Part shown: positions 50,886-62,983 of the stretch, in pieces | Layout: the number at the start of each line of letters is the position of its first letter | Numbering within the stretch: position 1 is the first letter of the stretch | Program-made: the position numbers and the translations under genes | Assembly: GCA_014338405.1 (NCBI GenBank) | Contig: JTDE01022192.1 | Coordinates: 1-64,000 of the forward strand | Length of the DNA stretch: 64,000 nucleotides | Origin: Paragonimus skrjabini miyazakii | Lineage: Eukaryota > Platyhelminthes > Trematoda > Plagiorchiida > Troglotrematidae | Reading direction: 5' to 3' | The notes under the pieces: model-generated | Told to the model about the DNA's origin: nothing | Databases searched by the model: none | What the model saw: the letters and a program-made list of their open reading frames with translations, nothing else

Positions 50886-52928
50886 TTGAGTGAATGGATC
50901 AAGAGTACTCAGTGTTTCAAACTATCTTAATTGTTTGATCCAGCTTGATAGGTTTTACATTTTATGGCAATATCGCTCAATCTGAAGCCATACGTTACGT
51001 ACAGTGTGTTTCATTTTTGACGCTCCTATGCAGGAAGGAAATAGCCAGAATTCGAGCTAAGTAAGTAATCGTGGCCTGACGAGCGATCACTTCAATTCGC
51101 CAAACATGTTTCCCTCTAAACCTCAATTTTAAAAAAGTATAAGAATGTCAACTCTTATGATTCCTGCTGAAATCCAGATGAACACTGTTATAGCAAGTTA
51201 CGATAATGACCGAAACCCGGTATAAAACCGATGTAATTAGCCGAAAATGACCACCTGGAGTATTGGCAATGCAAACTCTTATTAGTGGTCATCGGTAGAA
51301 ATCTGTGATTCAATGTATTAAACTAGAGAAGTTATAGGAGAGATTACATGCAGGTATTTCGCCACTTTACTCCATTCAAAATCATGGCGTCATACGGCGG
51401 CAGATTTAACTTCGCAAATATGTTTGATGGTCACTGGCAGTTAATACTACTGGAAGTAAGTTACACATGCAAATGATGAACACATCCATGTGCTTTAGAA
51501 AGTCGACTTCGACAATCTGGCGTATTTCGAAGAATTTATCAAATAACAAAACTGCTCTGTTCGACAATTTTAGACACCAGGATGACTGACTCTGTGACAG
51601 GCGTCATAGACTCCGCCACACAGGCACAATAATAAAAGAGATATGAGACTGTGTAGAATAGCCACACAAACCAGGAATTATCATGGTTACCGTATGTAAA
51701 ACACGTTCAGTTATGCAGTATGAAACGAACTGCAAAATATTTTGTGGTTGTCTGGTGATATCTCTACTGATTTAATCATCACAGACAGAATTCTTTAATG
51801 GAGAGAACAATTTTGCCATATCATGAAATATTATATGTAAAAGCTAATTGTGGAGGTAATCTTCAGTAGCAGAATCCCATGTTCTGACTTTATCCGCTGA
51901 TGATATGAAAATCAAAGTAATGTTCCTATTTTTAAGCTAAGAGCAACCCCTAAACATCAGTCTGATTTTTGTCCTCGAACCACTTACGTATATTCAGAAT
52001 GTTACTACATACCGATGTTATCAACTGAGAAAATTAGACTCCTTTTCTCGAAGTGGTTTGAGGGTAATGGTATGAAATAATTTACCGTAATTCTATGACG
52101 TATTTTCATACATCTGAATTAATAATTATGCTAACCAGGGATGGCTAAACAGGTTCAGTTGTCTTCACCGACCTAGGTCAGTGAATGTAATAGTCAACCA
52201 AAATAACATTGAAACCAGATCGGGACAAACCAACGGGGTTCGGTCGAAGTTTGCCAGCTTGCTTAAATGCAACATCTGAGCAAATATATTTGCCATAACG
52301 GCGTACGAAATCTGATGGTCTTTAAGTTTGAACTCGCTGGGAAGCGATTTCTACCTCTACAAGAAAAGATGTAAATTACAGATGAACAACTTAAGTTAAA
52401 ACAGTCCTTGGAGAAATAGTTTCCAATAATGCTTTCAGTACTTTTGAATGCGTAATGTTACGAAAACTTAGAAGTAAACGTAGAAAGACCATACGTATTC
52501 TTGGTCGGGAAAATGAAATACCAATGAAACAGCATAACGATTTAAGACAGTCATTCCCTGAACGCTATTGTACTTTTCTAGGCAGAAGGGCTAGTCCGTT
52601 TTTGGACAAAACTACTCCAACGACTAGAAGATTGCTTTAGATTCTATGGAAATTTTCATTGAGGAGGGAGCACTGTATTAGATGTCGTTCTAGAGCTGAA
52701 AATATTACATCATGCTATTGTTCACCGCGGTATGTATCAATGTAAAACGTTTGGAGAGGTTATCTGCAAGACTGAAACTCTTCTCGTAGTTGATGTTATG
52801 CAGCAGCATCATCTAGGCTGCTTGGATTGGGATTTTCAGTTTGTAACCCACTAGTAGATTGCATGATTTTCAAACATATTTCTTCTGTTTCTCAAGTGAG
52901 AAGTACATATTTACCTTTATCGTTTCAG
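50886..52928. other. Remainder of MATE intron 2
   Basis: No recognised gene. An open stretch at 51,354-51,455 with splice-like borders is discussed among the findings. Confidence 0.45.
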
Positions 52929-53028
52929 CCTTGACCCTCATCACAATCTGCTGCATTCCTTGCTGCGCTTTATACATTAGCGTCGAAGGACTGCTACTTC
53001 TACTTGGCCAAAATCCAATGGTAGCAAA
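52929..53028 (+). CDS. SLC47: MATE/SLC47 transporter, third-helix exon
   Basis: This 100-base exon has acceptor TTACCTTTATCGTTTCAG and donor GTAAGC. Two bases complete an upstream codon; 32 codons follow, then two bases of the next. It encodes LTLITICCIPCCALYISVEG followed by LLLLLGQNPMVA. The human SLC47A1 counterpart is LVLLLCCFPCWALFLNTQHI with LLLFRQDPDVSRL, the same length and with conserved C-C-x-P-C and Q-x-P. The two trailing bases AA plus the G at 63,553 give lysine, so the join to the next exon is exact. The preceding exon must end in phase 1; it was not found. Confidence 0.93.
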
Positions 53029-55493
53029 GTAAGCAAGTTTGTTTACGAAAGAACCGGTTGAAACTAGTCTGCTATTTTTATGAAATCATGTATTTAAGGG
53101 AATAATGATTTTATCAGTTAAAGTGCTAAACCTGGAGTTTCCAGCTCTCATCCAAAAGGAGGAAATGTGCCAATAGCAAAACTACCTGAAGTTAGACTTT
53201 CAAGAAAGAATACACGTCATGGAACGACAGTTTACGACCATTTTTGTGGAAGCCATTCCAACTCTCACCCTTCGAGGTGCACGAGGCATTTTATTGAAAA
53301 ACTTATCAAGCCGCAGCTTTGAGTGTTGGGATAGATATTCCAACCGTTTCAGAAGACCATTACGGTCATTGATATCAAGCTGAAGCCGCCACTCTTTATC
53401 TTCCGTCAAATACAATCTTTATCGTTTTCTATGGGGTTTACTTTTGGTTAAAACACTCAGTACAGAAATTAGCAAATTGTGTGTCCCATCTTGAAATGTT
53501 CGACACCACTCGCTCATTAAGACGTGCCGTTATTGCCCTACAAAACCTGTCTCTAATCTAGATGGTCTGGGGCAACAAAAAGATTGTACGATTGCACAAT
53601 ACTACATTCCGCTGTACACGGCGTTCATTTTCAACTACCGTATTCTTGAACCTGTTCAGGGAGCTCGCAGCGTACCCTTTAACGTCACTAAAACGCAGAT
53701 GCACGATCTAGTTCAAGCCTGATTCTGTTTGCTTTTACCACGCTGCAAACCTTCATTTACTAGTTTAAAAATAGAACTTTAACCCTTCAGTCGTAGACGT
53801 TAGGTTCTACGTATGTCACACACAAAACCACATGTTTCATGTCGAATAATATCTAGCTGCGGATTGAAGTTGACTTTTGACCATCTTCGATTTTACTAAT
53901 TTTGAGCCTCCATTCTCCAAATGTTGTTGAAGTATACAATACGAAACTAGCGCAGTTTGTCCGTAGCTTCTCCGGGGGCGTTCGAAGTAACCAAACTAGC
54001 TTTACTGAGTATCTGATAATCTTTAATAGTTACTTACCTGAACATGCCTTGTCATAAGTCAGCTTTCACTGAATCTTAATCTACTGGCTCATTCCGACCT
54101 CCAAAATCCAAATAGGTTGCCAAGAGTAATTCTTTTTGACCATGATGAAATGTGTTGCAATATGAATGGTGAAAACCCCCTTGTCCATTTGTGCAATACA
54201 TTTCGATAGCACTGAATGTACTGTGGTTTTGGTTGCCCTTCCAGAGTTGCTGCGGAAACTGTGAACATCGCGTTAAAAGTCCGATAAAATCAACACTAAA
54301 AGCAACGGTGATGAGAATGCACGACTCAGGAAATTTGAAAACTTTCTGACATTATCAGGAGGTGGTGTCTTGGCCGATGGGGTTGTAACCGATCGGACCA
54401 GAGTTTAAGTCCAAGCACAAGGGTGGAAAACACGGAGGGCAATGGCGTGTACATGGCAACACCGTCTTAGCTCAAAAGCCAATCAAAACTGTTCCGAATG
54501 ATCTTCATCCTTAGATAACCTGATCAGCGTTGTTGACTTGGGAAACTGAGGTTCTCACGCCGGTGGCGAAGTAGTTTGTTCCCGTCTGTTTACGTCATTG
54601 ATAGTTACTACTGTCCGGTGTTGATTTTGACGCCGGAACGACGATGTTCCGAGTGATCAGAACGAACAGTTTCTGAGGGTGAACATTCGGCAGTGGACAT
54701 TGTTTGTAAAAGCCTGTCAAACGTTAGCTATTCCGGAGTTCTGTCAAGCGCTCTATGGTGCGGTGTTTCGCGGATCACCAGACATTCCAACACTAGTTCT
54801 TCCCAGGGGATTCCAGAAAGCAACACTGTGTTCTCTCCTTCAGTGAATGAGTCAGACGTCTAATATTGCATTTGCAGGTGGAGTATAGGATACCATTCGA
54901 ACGTGCTTAATATTGCAAAGTTGGAGTAAACAATCAAACTCGTGGCTAGTCGATCGTGGTCTGATGTCCGTTATGGTTTCTTCTTGGAGCCAAATGCAGA
55001 CAGAAAATCGCCTTGCTTATCGTATAAGGCTGGAAGTAGGCACCTCACCAGTGCAGTTTACTATAAACACATGTGGCGACTAAGCCTCTCTCATGATGCT
55101 GAGTAGGAGGAACCGAATGGGCTCATGGTGTCAGTGGTGATCTTGGACCACGGCTTCATTGGCTAGATGAAAATCTGCCCTGGTGCATCAAACAGTCTTT
55201 TGTTGTTTTTTCGGCAAGTGACAAAGGTACTTGCGGACTCTTCTGTCAGCGTTGGTATTTTTAACACCAAAGCAGGTCCTTCTCTCTGCGCTTCGTTCGA
55301 ATCATTCCTTAGTGACCCTTGTATGCATATACAATGATTCGATAAGTTCATTTAGTGCCTCAGACTTAGACCTTTGCAAAAGACACCAACTTACAACTGT
55401 TAGTTAGTGTCACAAAAACGTGAACTGGTCGTATTTCATTGATGAGTTTATTATCGACAAACTAACTTTGTATAAAACAATGACCACTTTCTA
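53029..55493. other. Start of MATE intron 3
   Basis: No recognised gene. The minus-strand open frame at 53,200-53,415 (LYLTEDKEWRLQLDINDRNG and onward) has protein-like composition but no identifiable family. A tRNA-like segment at ~54,366-54,418 is too weak to call. Confidence 0.4.
55446..55451 (-). terminator. Poly(A) signal of the nested minus-strand gene
   Basis: AATAAA on the minus strand, ~43-48 bases downstream of the TGA at 55,494. The distance is usual for a compact 3' UTR. Confidence 0.45.
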
Positions 55494-55676
55494 TCAAGTT
55501 CTAGTCGTCCTTATTGGCCAACTGTGGCTCTTGTTTTCAATGACTGGTAATTCATAAAAACTAAATGGAGGCATCAAGAATTTCTCCTGCTCTTCATCTT
55601 CACGATTAGTCACATCCAACGGAGGTCGCAAAAGCCTGTCAATAGTTTGATTTTCATGGACTGGAAAGAATATAAC
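55494..55676 (-). CDS. Unidentified minus-strand gene, last coding exon, nested in MATE intron 3
   Basis: Acceptor AATACTTACAG precedes 61 codons ending in TGA (55,496-55,494), so the exon is phase 0. The protein reads VIFFPVHENQTIDRLLRPPL, then DVTNREDEEQEKFLMPPFSF and YELPVIENKSHSWPIRTTRT. AATAAA lies ~45 bases after the stop (near 55,451), as expected of a short 3' UTR. The segment is hydrophilic and acidic, without a membrane helix. The splice pair with the exon at 55,729 uses a 52-bp intron, the same size as the short intron of the transporter. I do not recognise the family. Balanced composition, splice sites, frame continuity and poly(A) signal together make it a real gene rather than chance. 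Confidence 0.65.
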   Translation of the reverse strand, partial: VIFFPVHENQTIDRLLRPPLDVTNREDEEQEKFLMPPFSFYELPVIENKSHSWPIRTTRT

Positions 55677-55728
55677 CTGTAAGTATTAATTTACCGGCCT
55701 CAAGTGCCAATGTTTTATTTTATACTAC

Positions 55729-55782
55729 CTGAGCCCGTTCGTTTCTGTGCTCAGTAAGGTTGCAAGTACACCATAATCTGGG
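55729..55782 (-). CDS. Unidentified minus-strand gene, penultimate 54-base exon
   Basis: A strong pyrimidine-rich acceptor (CTACTCTTATTCAG) and a donor CAG/GTAGTA bound an 18-codon, phase 0-0 exon reading PRLWCTCNLTEHRNERAQ. It joins VIFFPVHENQ in the next exon without a shift. The 52-bp intron lies at 55,677-55,728. Upstream exons should lie to the right on the minus strand, beyond or around the Ty3/gypsy fragment at 56.0-56.8 kb; I did not find them. A different frame through the same bases is also open but stops soon after entering the next exon, so I prefer this one. Confidence 0.5.
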
Positions 55783-56019
55783 CTGAATAAGAGTAGACGT
55801 TCGAATAGAAAAAGCTGCCAGTTTTCACAAGTTCAAACACAGTTGAAGGGTTCTTTCATACCAGTTGAGTACGATGTTTCTACAAGTAGAAGCTTTCGGT
55901 AAGTATTTGCGATCACTGACCGTTTTATATCTGAGGTGGGATCACTCCGAGGTCAACATCTGAGGTGTCCGCAAAAACAAACGTAGTTAACATTTTGTCA
56001 AAAACTGCCATAACGGTAG
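55783..56019. other. Short stretch between the nested gene and the Ty3/gypsy fragment
   Basis: Probably intron of the nested gene. No exon supported. Confidence 0.35.
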
Positions 56020-56800
56020 ATGCTACATGCTTATTCGCTTCATCTCACGCGGATTTTAAATCGAAGAAGAATTTTCATCTTTGTTAAAGCACACATTGCT
56101 TCCGCTGAAGTGACAAAGTCTAGTATGTATTGGCTAAGTTCTGGTACAATCTTTGGGACTGGGATCTCTGCAGTGGCCCGAACGTTTGGTCGGATTCTAT
56201 CAGTAGATATGGTTTGTCCCAAACATTCGACTTGAGGAGCATCATATATGCATTTCAGAAGGTTAGCTCAAAGATTAAGTTTCATCAGCTGCCGTAACAC
56301 CGCATCTGAACAGGGTTTCTGTCATTCATTTGCGAACTGAAGCGCATTGATGTAGTCCATATAAGCCGCTGGTCCGAGAAGACCTTCTAGTAAGTGGTTC
56401 ATGAACTTCTGCCAAGCACCCATCAGCAAAACTTTGTGCAGAAGAATTTAATCGAACGTTGGAAAGACAATGGGTTGCGTGCATTCTGACGTTAACGACA
56501 TGTATATGGATGCTTCCTTCAAACCAAACTTCGAGAAGAAGCAAGCGCTAGCCAGATTGACTAGTATCCCATCTGACGTTGTGCTTATGCATTTATTCAT
56601 TACAGTTTGCTCATTAAGCCTCTTCAAGTCGCTGCGTATTCCCAATCGACACCTTTTTAGCACGGTGACTACAGGGTATACCCATTCAGCTCCACTGATT
56701 AATCGGATCAAATCCCTCAACTCCACTCTCTCAATGAGTCACCAGTTCACACCCTGCCATAAAGATCAATTATGGCTGAAAATTCGAGAATGATTGTGCT
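56020..56800 (-). mobile_element. pol: Ty3/gypsy reverse transcriptase fragment
   Basis: On the minus strand, LIRLISGAEWVYPVVTVLKR matches the LIRPSSSPWASPVVLVKK-type opening of gypsy reverse transcriptases. SDLKRLNEQTV, VNLASACFFSKFGLKEASIY and PIVFPTFD follow at the positions of block A. After a stop, KVLLMGAWQKFMNHLLEGLL and AAYMDYINAL stand for the YMDDI catalytic box, with the second aspartate replaced by Y. Then CIYDAPQVECLGQTISTDRI and RPNVRATAEIPVPK correspond to the palm/thumb region. Stops and frame changes show it is dead. Protease, RNase H and integrase were not recognised on either side. It lies upstream of the nested minus-strand exons and antisense to MATE. Confidence 0.8.
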
Positions 56801-59800
56801 CTTTCCTTCAGATGTAGCCAGTGGGTAGGCAGTGGTATTCAGACAAAAGCCTCCTTAAAAAAGTTGAAGTGTGCATTTTCCAGGGTTATCTTTTTATGAC
56901 AACCACCCTGATGTGACCAACAGAAGATGTAACCTGCACAGCTACCATTGCATTCTGACCGGGTGGAGCTCAGATGTTTAAAGAGGACGCATAGAAAGAA
57001 ACAGTAGACGATAACAATTCAAGATACAGACCCACCACAATGAAGTCGCAAATGTGAACACATGAATTAAAGTAACTGTTAAACTTATGGGTTGAGAGAT
57101 GTAATGGCAGATTGCACACACTCCTTTCAGGGAAGCTTGATGAGTGACAACAGAGGAGCGGAATACAGTTGCATATAAATTGTTGTATTACTTTGGTGTG
57201 CACAAATGCTCGCCGTTTGAATATCCAGCGAAGGAAGCTTGGACGCTGGAAATCCGTGCTATTGTTTCGCAGTGAAAGTGGGATTATTTGCTGATTAAGT
57301 GTTTTGTCAATAGTGAATGCGAGGCATCACCATACACGACTTGACCCAAGGCCGCTATTTGACAGAATCTACAACATAAAAATGTGTCCCCTATTTAGAT
57401 AGCTTTTTGGATTCAGCTTTGCGAGCCAATGTTTTTCTGACTGCTTTCTTTAGGTCGGCTACTACCACAACAGTAAAACATTGTGAAAATTGTTGACGAT
57501 GTGGAAATTGGAAGCATTACTTTGCTGATGTCGAGGTCGTCCGCTTTCCGTTGAACACTAGAATGTTCAACCGGCAAGGTTAAAAGCTCGGTCGTTAACA
57601 ACGTCTTTGTATACTGGGTAATTTGTCTCGCGGATGTGGTCGTATTTTAGTCCGGCTAAATGTTATGAGGTCACCACGACTGTTTCAAGCATATCTTTTG
57701 GGATACTCGAATAATCAAATTGTCGGGCTGTTCGAGTGAGACAGGATATATAGTGTTTTATCGTTTTAAGAACATCAACTGCTAAAACTTGAACCTTTCC
57801 TTCGAACTGTGCGTTCTGCACGAAAATGACTGGTCAAGTGTAACCGGAGTATCATTTCACGAAATTTCTAATTGCTGATCAGGTGCCTTGAAGTTGTTCT
57901 TCATTGCTCAACGAATAACGAAACAGTTTTAACTTTTCACTGTCAGTGTAAGTATGTATCAGTAAATTTAATTCTCTGCGGAACCTAGTCACTTTCGGTC
58001 AGGTTTATGGCAGTATCAAACCAATAAAACTCTTCAGGTTGTAGAGAAAATGTCACCGCACATCTTCGCATAACGCGGTGGCAGTTTCACTTTACGATCC
58101 GGGTGCAATCAGCAATAACTTACACTGGCAACAGCAGCGACAAGGAAAATGTGTGACTCATGGGATGTAAAAACGGTAGTCTGACACTCACGGGCGGTAG
58201 CCTCTTTCATTAGCGCTTGAATAAACACGCCGTTGATCGATGAATACGTGACCAATCAGAACGTAGCTTGGGTTCATGCATGAGCGCGTGACACAGGCGG
58301 TAATAGCGCGCATACAACAGGGATCAGTAACCAACTGGTTTAGAAAAGCCATCTGATCGGCTACCAAAGTGGCATTAATGTCATATGAACGATCCTGTTA
58401 CTTCCTGTCTTAATCACCGCCGTCTTATGCAACACCAATTATAGACGTATGAATTTTAAGACTGTAGCATTTGATACTTGTAAACAGTAGATCGGGGGAA
58501 ACGTGGGAATAAGATCTCCATCGCACACATTCTGAACTTAGATGGATGCAGTCAGACATGCTAACTATGACAATATGTTCTATCAACGACAGCGATCAGC
58601 AAACTATTTACACAGGAAGAACGAAACGGCAATTACGATGACGGGGCAAACAGGTGCGTCTCTTATTGAGTTTGTGAACGCTCACACACAAAACCATGAT
58701 AATTATTGTACAATAACGTGATAGGTATCAAAAAGGACTGAGGCTTTCGCTTGAAGTAGCACGAGTCAGTCACGAATTACTTCTGAACAGACAAAGATGG
58801 TGTGTACTTTCGGATGGATGCGATTTTACAAAAATGCAGTAAGAGTGAACCATGCGGCCGGCCGATTATGAGAAATAAATCGAAATGTGTAGTGTGCCCA
58901 GTTTCTATCATCTACTTTGCGTTCAAACTATGTGCTACGGTTTTGGGCCTTCGGTAACAAATTCAGCAGAAGTTAACTTGAACTAAGTAATTAACGCCTC
59001 TCCGCGTTGTAAGTAACTTCCGCTCCGCAAGCAATCCGAAGGTGGTAAGTTGGCCTATCTAGAAAAATATGGCAGTTGATTACTGAATTGAAGGTGGCTA
59101 GCTGTCTGATCGTTAAAACTTTACCGGTTTTGCAGTAAACATTTTTCCTGGTGGGAAGTCTTCACTCCCACAGAAAAAAGAATAGATAAAGGTTAATTTG
59201 TGGCACTGCGGCAACTGTTGCTCTGTTTGCGTTGTGGTTTTGAATAATTTGCCTGACTTGAGTCAATATTCGAAGCAAACACTTGCACAATCGAACAGCT
59301 TTTTGAAGATGTTTCACATCTACCGAACCCGCGGAACGTTACCGCTTGACCACATAGTTTTATAAAAATGTTCCGTCTGTCAAACTGTTTTACTTGTCAA
59401 TACTAAGTCCACCAGTATCTTTTGATTGTCTTTCAAGTAGAGTTTTGATAAGACTGCATGAAATGACAGAGTTTAGAGCGAACAAAACCTTAGCTTCACT
59501 TTCGGACACTTAATATATAGCTGTTCACAAACATGAATCTTTGCGAGCTTCACGCGTTTTACCAGTACAAAAAATGATTGAGATGATATGAAGCGTGTAA
59601 TCGTCAAAACACTTGCTCATCAGATCTCATTTGATAAGCAAACGTTTAACAAAAGGAAACGACATTTGAAATAATTATACCACGGTACCAGACTGGCATA
59701 CACTGGCTTGCATGCTTGCATTCGTAGTTGATGAATTTGAAAATTCACTTTCAGTGTTTATCAAAGTTATTAATAGAGAAATCGACAGACTACAGTGTAC

Positions 59801-61263
59801 ATCGGAAGTTACCTAGCTAAGTCTTCTCACGAAGTATATGCCAGTGCATGCAAGTACATGCAGGCTCTGTTCTTTCACACACTGGAATGCCTCCCCCAAA
59901 TCGTTGATGCAACAACACCTGTGTTATGTCGACCTAGACAGCAATTCGCCATAAGTATTTGCTGTGAAGCAACTAAAATGCATAGTAACATGGTGTGATG
60001 TCCTTACGGCTAGAGCCGGTAGTTCGTTAAGTGGAGTTGATGGTGTGCTTTCTGATTTCAAAGAACTATTAATTTTGAACAACAGTAGCAAGAAAAACAT
60101 CACCTTCAGAAGAGGAGGATTTTTTATTCAGTTTGGGTTGAAAATGGGTGTTAATGATTGTCGTAAGTTAATTTTTCGAAATAGTCTTTGTAAACTCGAA
60201 ACACACTGTTTTTGAGAAACTGTGTTTGAATGCACAAAACAATGCTCGCGTTTTTTATCCGAATGGCAACTTTGCAAACTGAGTGTGACAGACACATTTG
60301 CATTCTTGAGAGTCTTTCAGTGTTGACCGCTATTGCGACTATTAGTAACCAACAAGGTAATTGTGACATTTACGGCCGGAAGACATTTGCTCGGGCAAAA
60401 CGCCTCGTAACATTCAGCCAGTTTCTTCCGTGAAAATGAATAACCAATGCATAAATACTATCAGTATGCAGGTTCTTACCCTGGTGTTTTTATATTACTC
60501 AGCACTGTTTAACTTCTCGACTACTGTGTCATAATTAGAAAGACACTCAAATTTTGAAAACAGGTTTTGGTTACCACTTCGTTGGTTCCATCATTTCACA
60601 TGGTTTTTCGAAGGAGTTATGGACAGCGCAAACATCATGGTCATAAAAATATCTGGGGGAATTCATATACATTGAATTGAACGTGGTGTTTTTGCTTAAC
60701 GGAAGTTAGTTGTTTTACGTCGAGTGTAACTACATTGTCCTGTACATGTGCTTTACAAACTATCAGGGATTACTTACGAAACATAACTTGTCTTGGTTGA
60801 CAAAGACCCATGATTTTCGGTTCGATATCACCTTTTGTACAAGTAGTCTCCACGCAATTTTCACTTGTGTAGATGAATCAGGCACTAACACACATTATTC
60901 ACTACAAAAATACTATGACCTTGACTGCTTGGTTGTTTGAATAACCTATGTAGCAACAAATTTCTGTTCTAGATTCTGATTTGATTCTCAGCGTATTTCA
61001 ACACTATATACAATCAACGTGCTATCAAACACACCCAGAATGCATTCATAACCTGAAACGTTTTGTGTCCGCCCAATGCTTTCTATATTGCATCTAGTTA
61101 GCAGTCATTATTGCATATTAATACAGGCAAAAGTGATGTAAATGCGCCCAGTACACCAAGACAAAAATATAGATGAAAGTAATGAAAAAAATGTAAAAGT
61201 ACATTGCTTTAACATGTTCTAAAACAGACGCTTCTAACTTCGAAGTTAAAAGCATGGAAACAC
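56801..61263. other. MATE intron 3 stretch without recognisable gene
   Basis: Several 60-80-codon frames (56,970-57,203, 57,413-57,601, 59,795-60,433) have no recognisable domain. Missing exons of the nested minus-strand gene may be hidden here but could not be identified. Confidence 0.4.
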
Positions 61264-61604
61264 CTGTGCTGATGTGGCACGTGGAAACGCCTACATCCTC
61301 CGATCGGTATAGTATTTCTATCTCAGGTAGATGCAAGCACAAACAACCGCAGACCGACCAATTATTACCCACGGATGTGATAACTGGCGTGCCAGCCTGA
61401 GCACTTGAGGACAAAGACGATTTGGCTGATGTGACAGAAATTTGTTAATCTCTGATCAGTCACTGCTTGCGGTGTGTTCCTAAGATTACGTGGAACCTAA
61501 TGATCTCACCTCAGGATTGGCAATATTTGGTTTGTTTGGAGTGACCAGAAATACACTTTCGTTCGATGGATGTTTTGGTAACAGCGATTAATATCATTAG
61601 TGTT
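61264..61604 (-). repeat. Long inverted repeat, left arm
   Basis: The reverse complement matches 62,614-62,983 at roughly 90% or more by eye over the whole arm. The best part (about 61,270-61,440) differs at only a few positions. Both arms keep an open frame beginning in the block SSSAQAGTPVITSVGNNWSV, but without a recognisable family. The arm lacks a 29-base segment present in the right arm after GGTTCCAC. Confidence 0.75.
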
Positions 61605-62613
61605 TTATTAATAGAGAGCACAGAAGCAGAGCAATGTGATCGCAACCTTACACTGGCGGTGAGATACTGTTTTTTCGTCAGAACCGTTAGACTGAATGCA
61701 GTTTACACCTTCTCATAGTTGACCACAGCCGTTGAATTATGAGTGATACATTGTTTCATTCTTTTAATAAATCTACAACGCAAATTTCACATAAAGCGGC
61801 TGAAAACAATCTCAGAGTGGCTTATCTCTGGATACTTCTGCAAATGACCGAAAGCGATACGAGACAAACTTGGTCACAGTTAGGATTCCTATGTTTATCG
61901 CAAATTATGCCCTAATGGCGTATGTGATACATCAAATTGAACTACTAGACAATGCCGCAACAAAACATCACCTCCACCTGATGTTTCAGCCGGTGTTATG
62001 ATCCCGTAAACTACGTAACTGATGGAAAATATTTGCTTATAATTCGGGAGTGCAATTTTTTAAGCAAGTGTTCACGTTTTCGTCTACAGTATGTTTGAAT
62101 TTTGTAGCTGGTTGCAAGAAAGATGTCTGAGATTCCGCTAATATACGCAGCTAATCGGAAAACCCAAACGTTTTCTACAGGGACTTCGCATCAAAATGAT
62201 TTTAGAGGCACTTTGCAAAATATGGCTTTGAGGCTGTAAGGCAATTTCTTCAGTGAAACACGAATGTTGTAAAAGTGAAATGAGATATTATGTACACATT
62301 CCGCGGTATGAACTACCAAAAAGTGGACTTAACAAACTACTCATACGTGCGATCATTGTTTGAGTAATGAAGGCCAAATAATACACATGCACAAAATATG
62401 GTCACAAAAATTGTCGGTTTTTCCACACTTCGAACGGGGAGCCTTGAATTTCATTGAGGTGATAAGCTATTTTAAGTGCAATCTCTACAGTGTATTGGAT
62501 CAAGGAGCGCAGAAAACTAGGAGTACTCCACATCTGAAAAGAATTATTTTACTATACAAAAACATCTTAGCCTACAAACTATACTGCGTTGTTTCCATTG
62601 TTTCGCTCAATTC
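61605..62613. other. Spacer of the long inverted repeat
   Basis: About 1,009 bases with no recognised gene. The frame at 62,360-62,731 runs into the right arm and has no identifiable domain. Confidence 0.5.
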
Positions 62614-62983
62614 AACACTAATGATACTAACCGCTGTAACCAAAACATCCGTCAAACGAAAGTGTACTTCTGGTCACTCCGAACAAACCAAATATTGCCA
62701 ATCCCGAGGCGAGATCATTAGGTTCCACTAAGACAATTCACTTGTCCGGAGCAACCACGTGATCTTAAGAACACACCGCAAGCAGTGACTGATCAGAGAT
62801 TAACAAATTTCTGTCACATCAGCCAAATCGTCTTTGTCCTCAAGTGCTCAGGCTGGCACGCCAGTTATCACATCCGTGGGTAATAATTGGTCGGTCTGTG
62901 ATTGTTTGTGCATGCATCTACCTGAGATAGAAATACCATACCGATGGGAGGATGTGGACGTTTCCACGTGTTACATCAGTACA
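62614..62983 (+). repeat. Long inverted repeat, right arm
   Basis: Partner of 61,264-61,604, in opposite orientation. It is 29 bases longer because of one segment around 62,732-62,760. Outer ends (GTACTGATGTAACACGTGG, read inward) and inner ends (CACTAATGATACTAACCGC) correspond in both arms. No clear target-site duplication was seen outside. It could be a foldback transposon end or two opposite insertions of one repeat. Confidence 0.75.

Noticed and set aside
54366..54418. Another tRNA-like SINE (CTTGGCCGATGGGG and GAGTTTAAGTCC)
   Set aside because: A-box and B-box resemblance only. No shared flanks with the other SINE copies and no second copy noticed.
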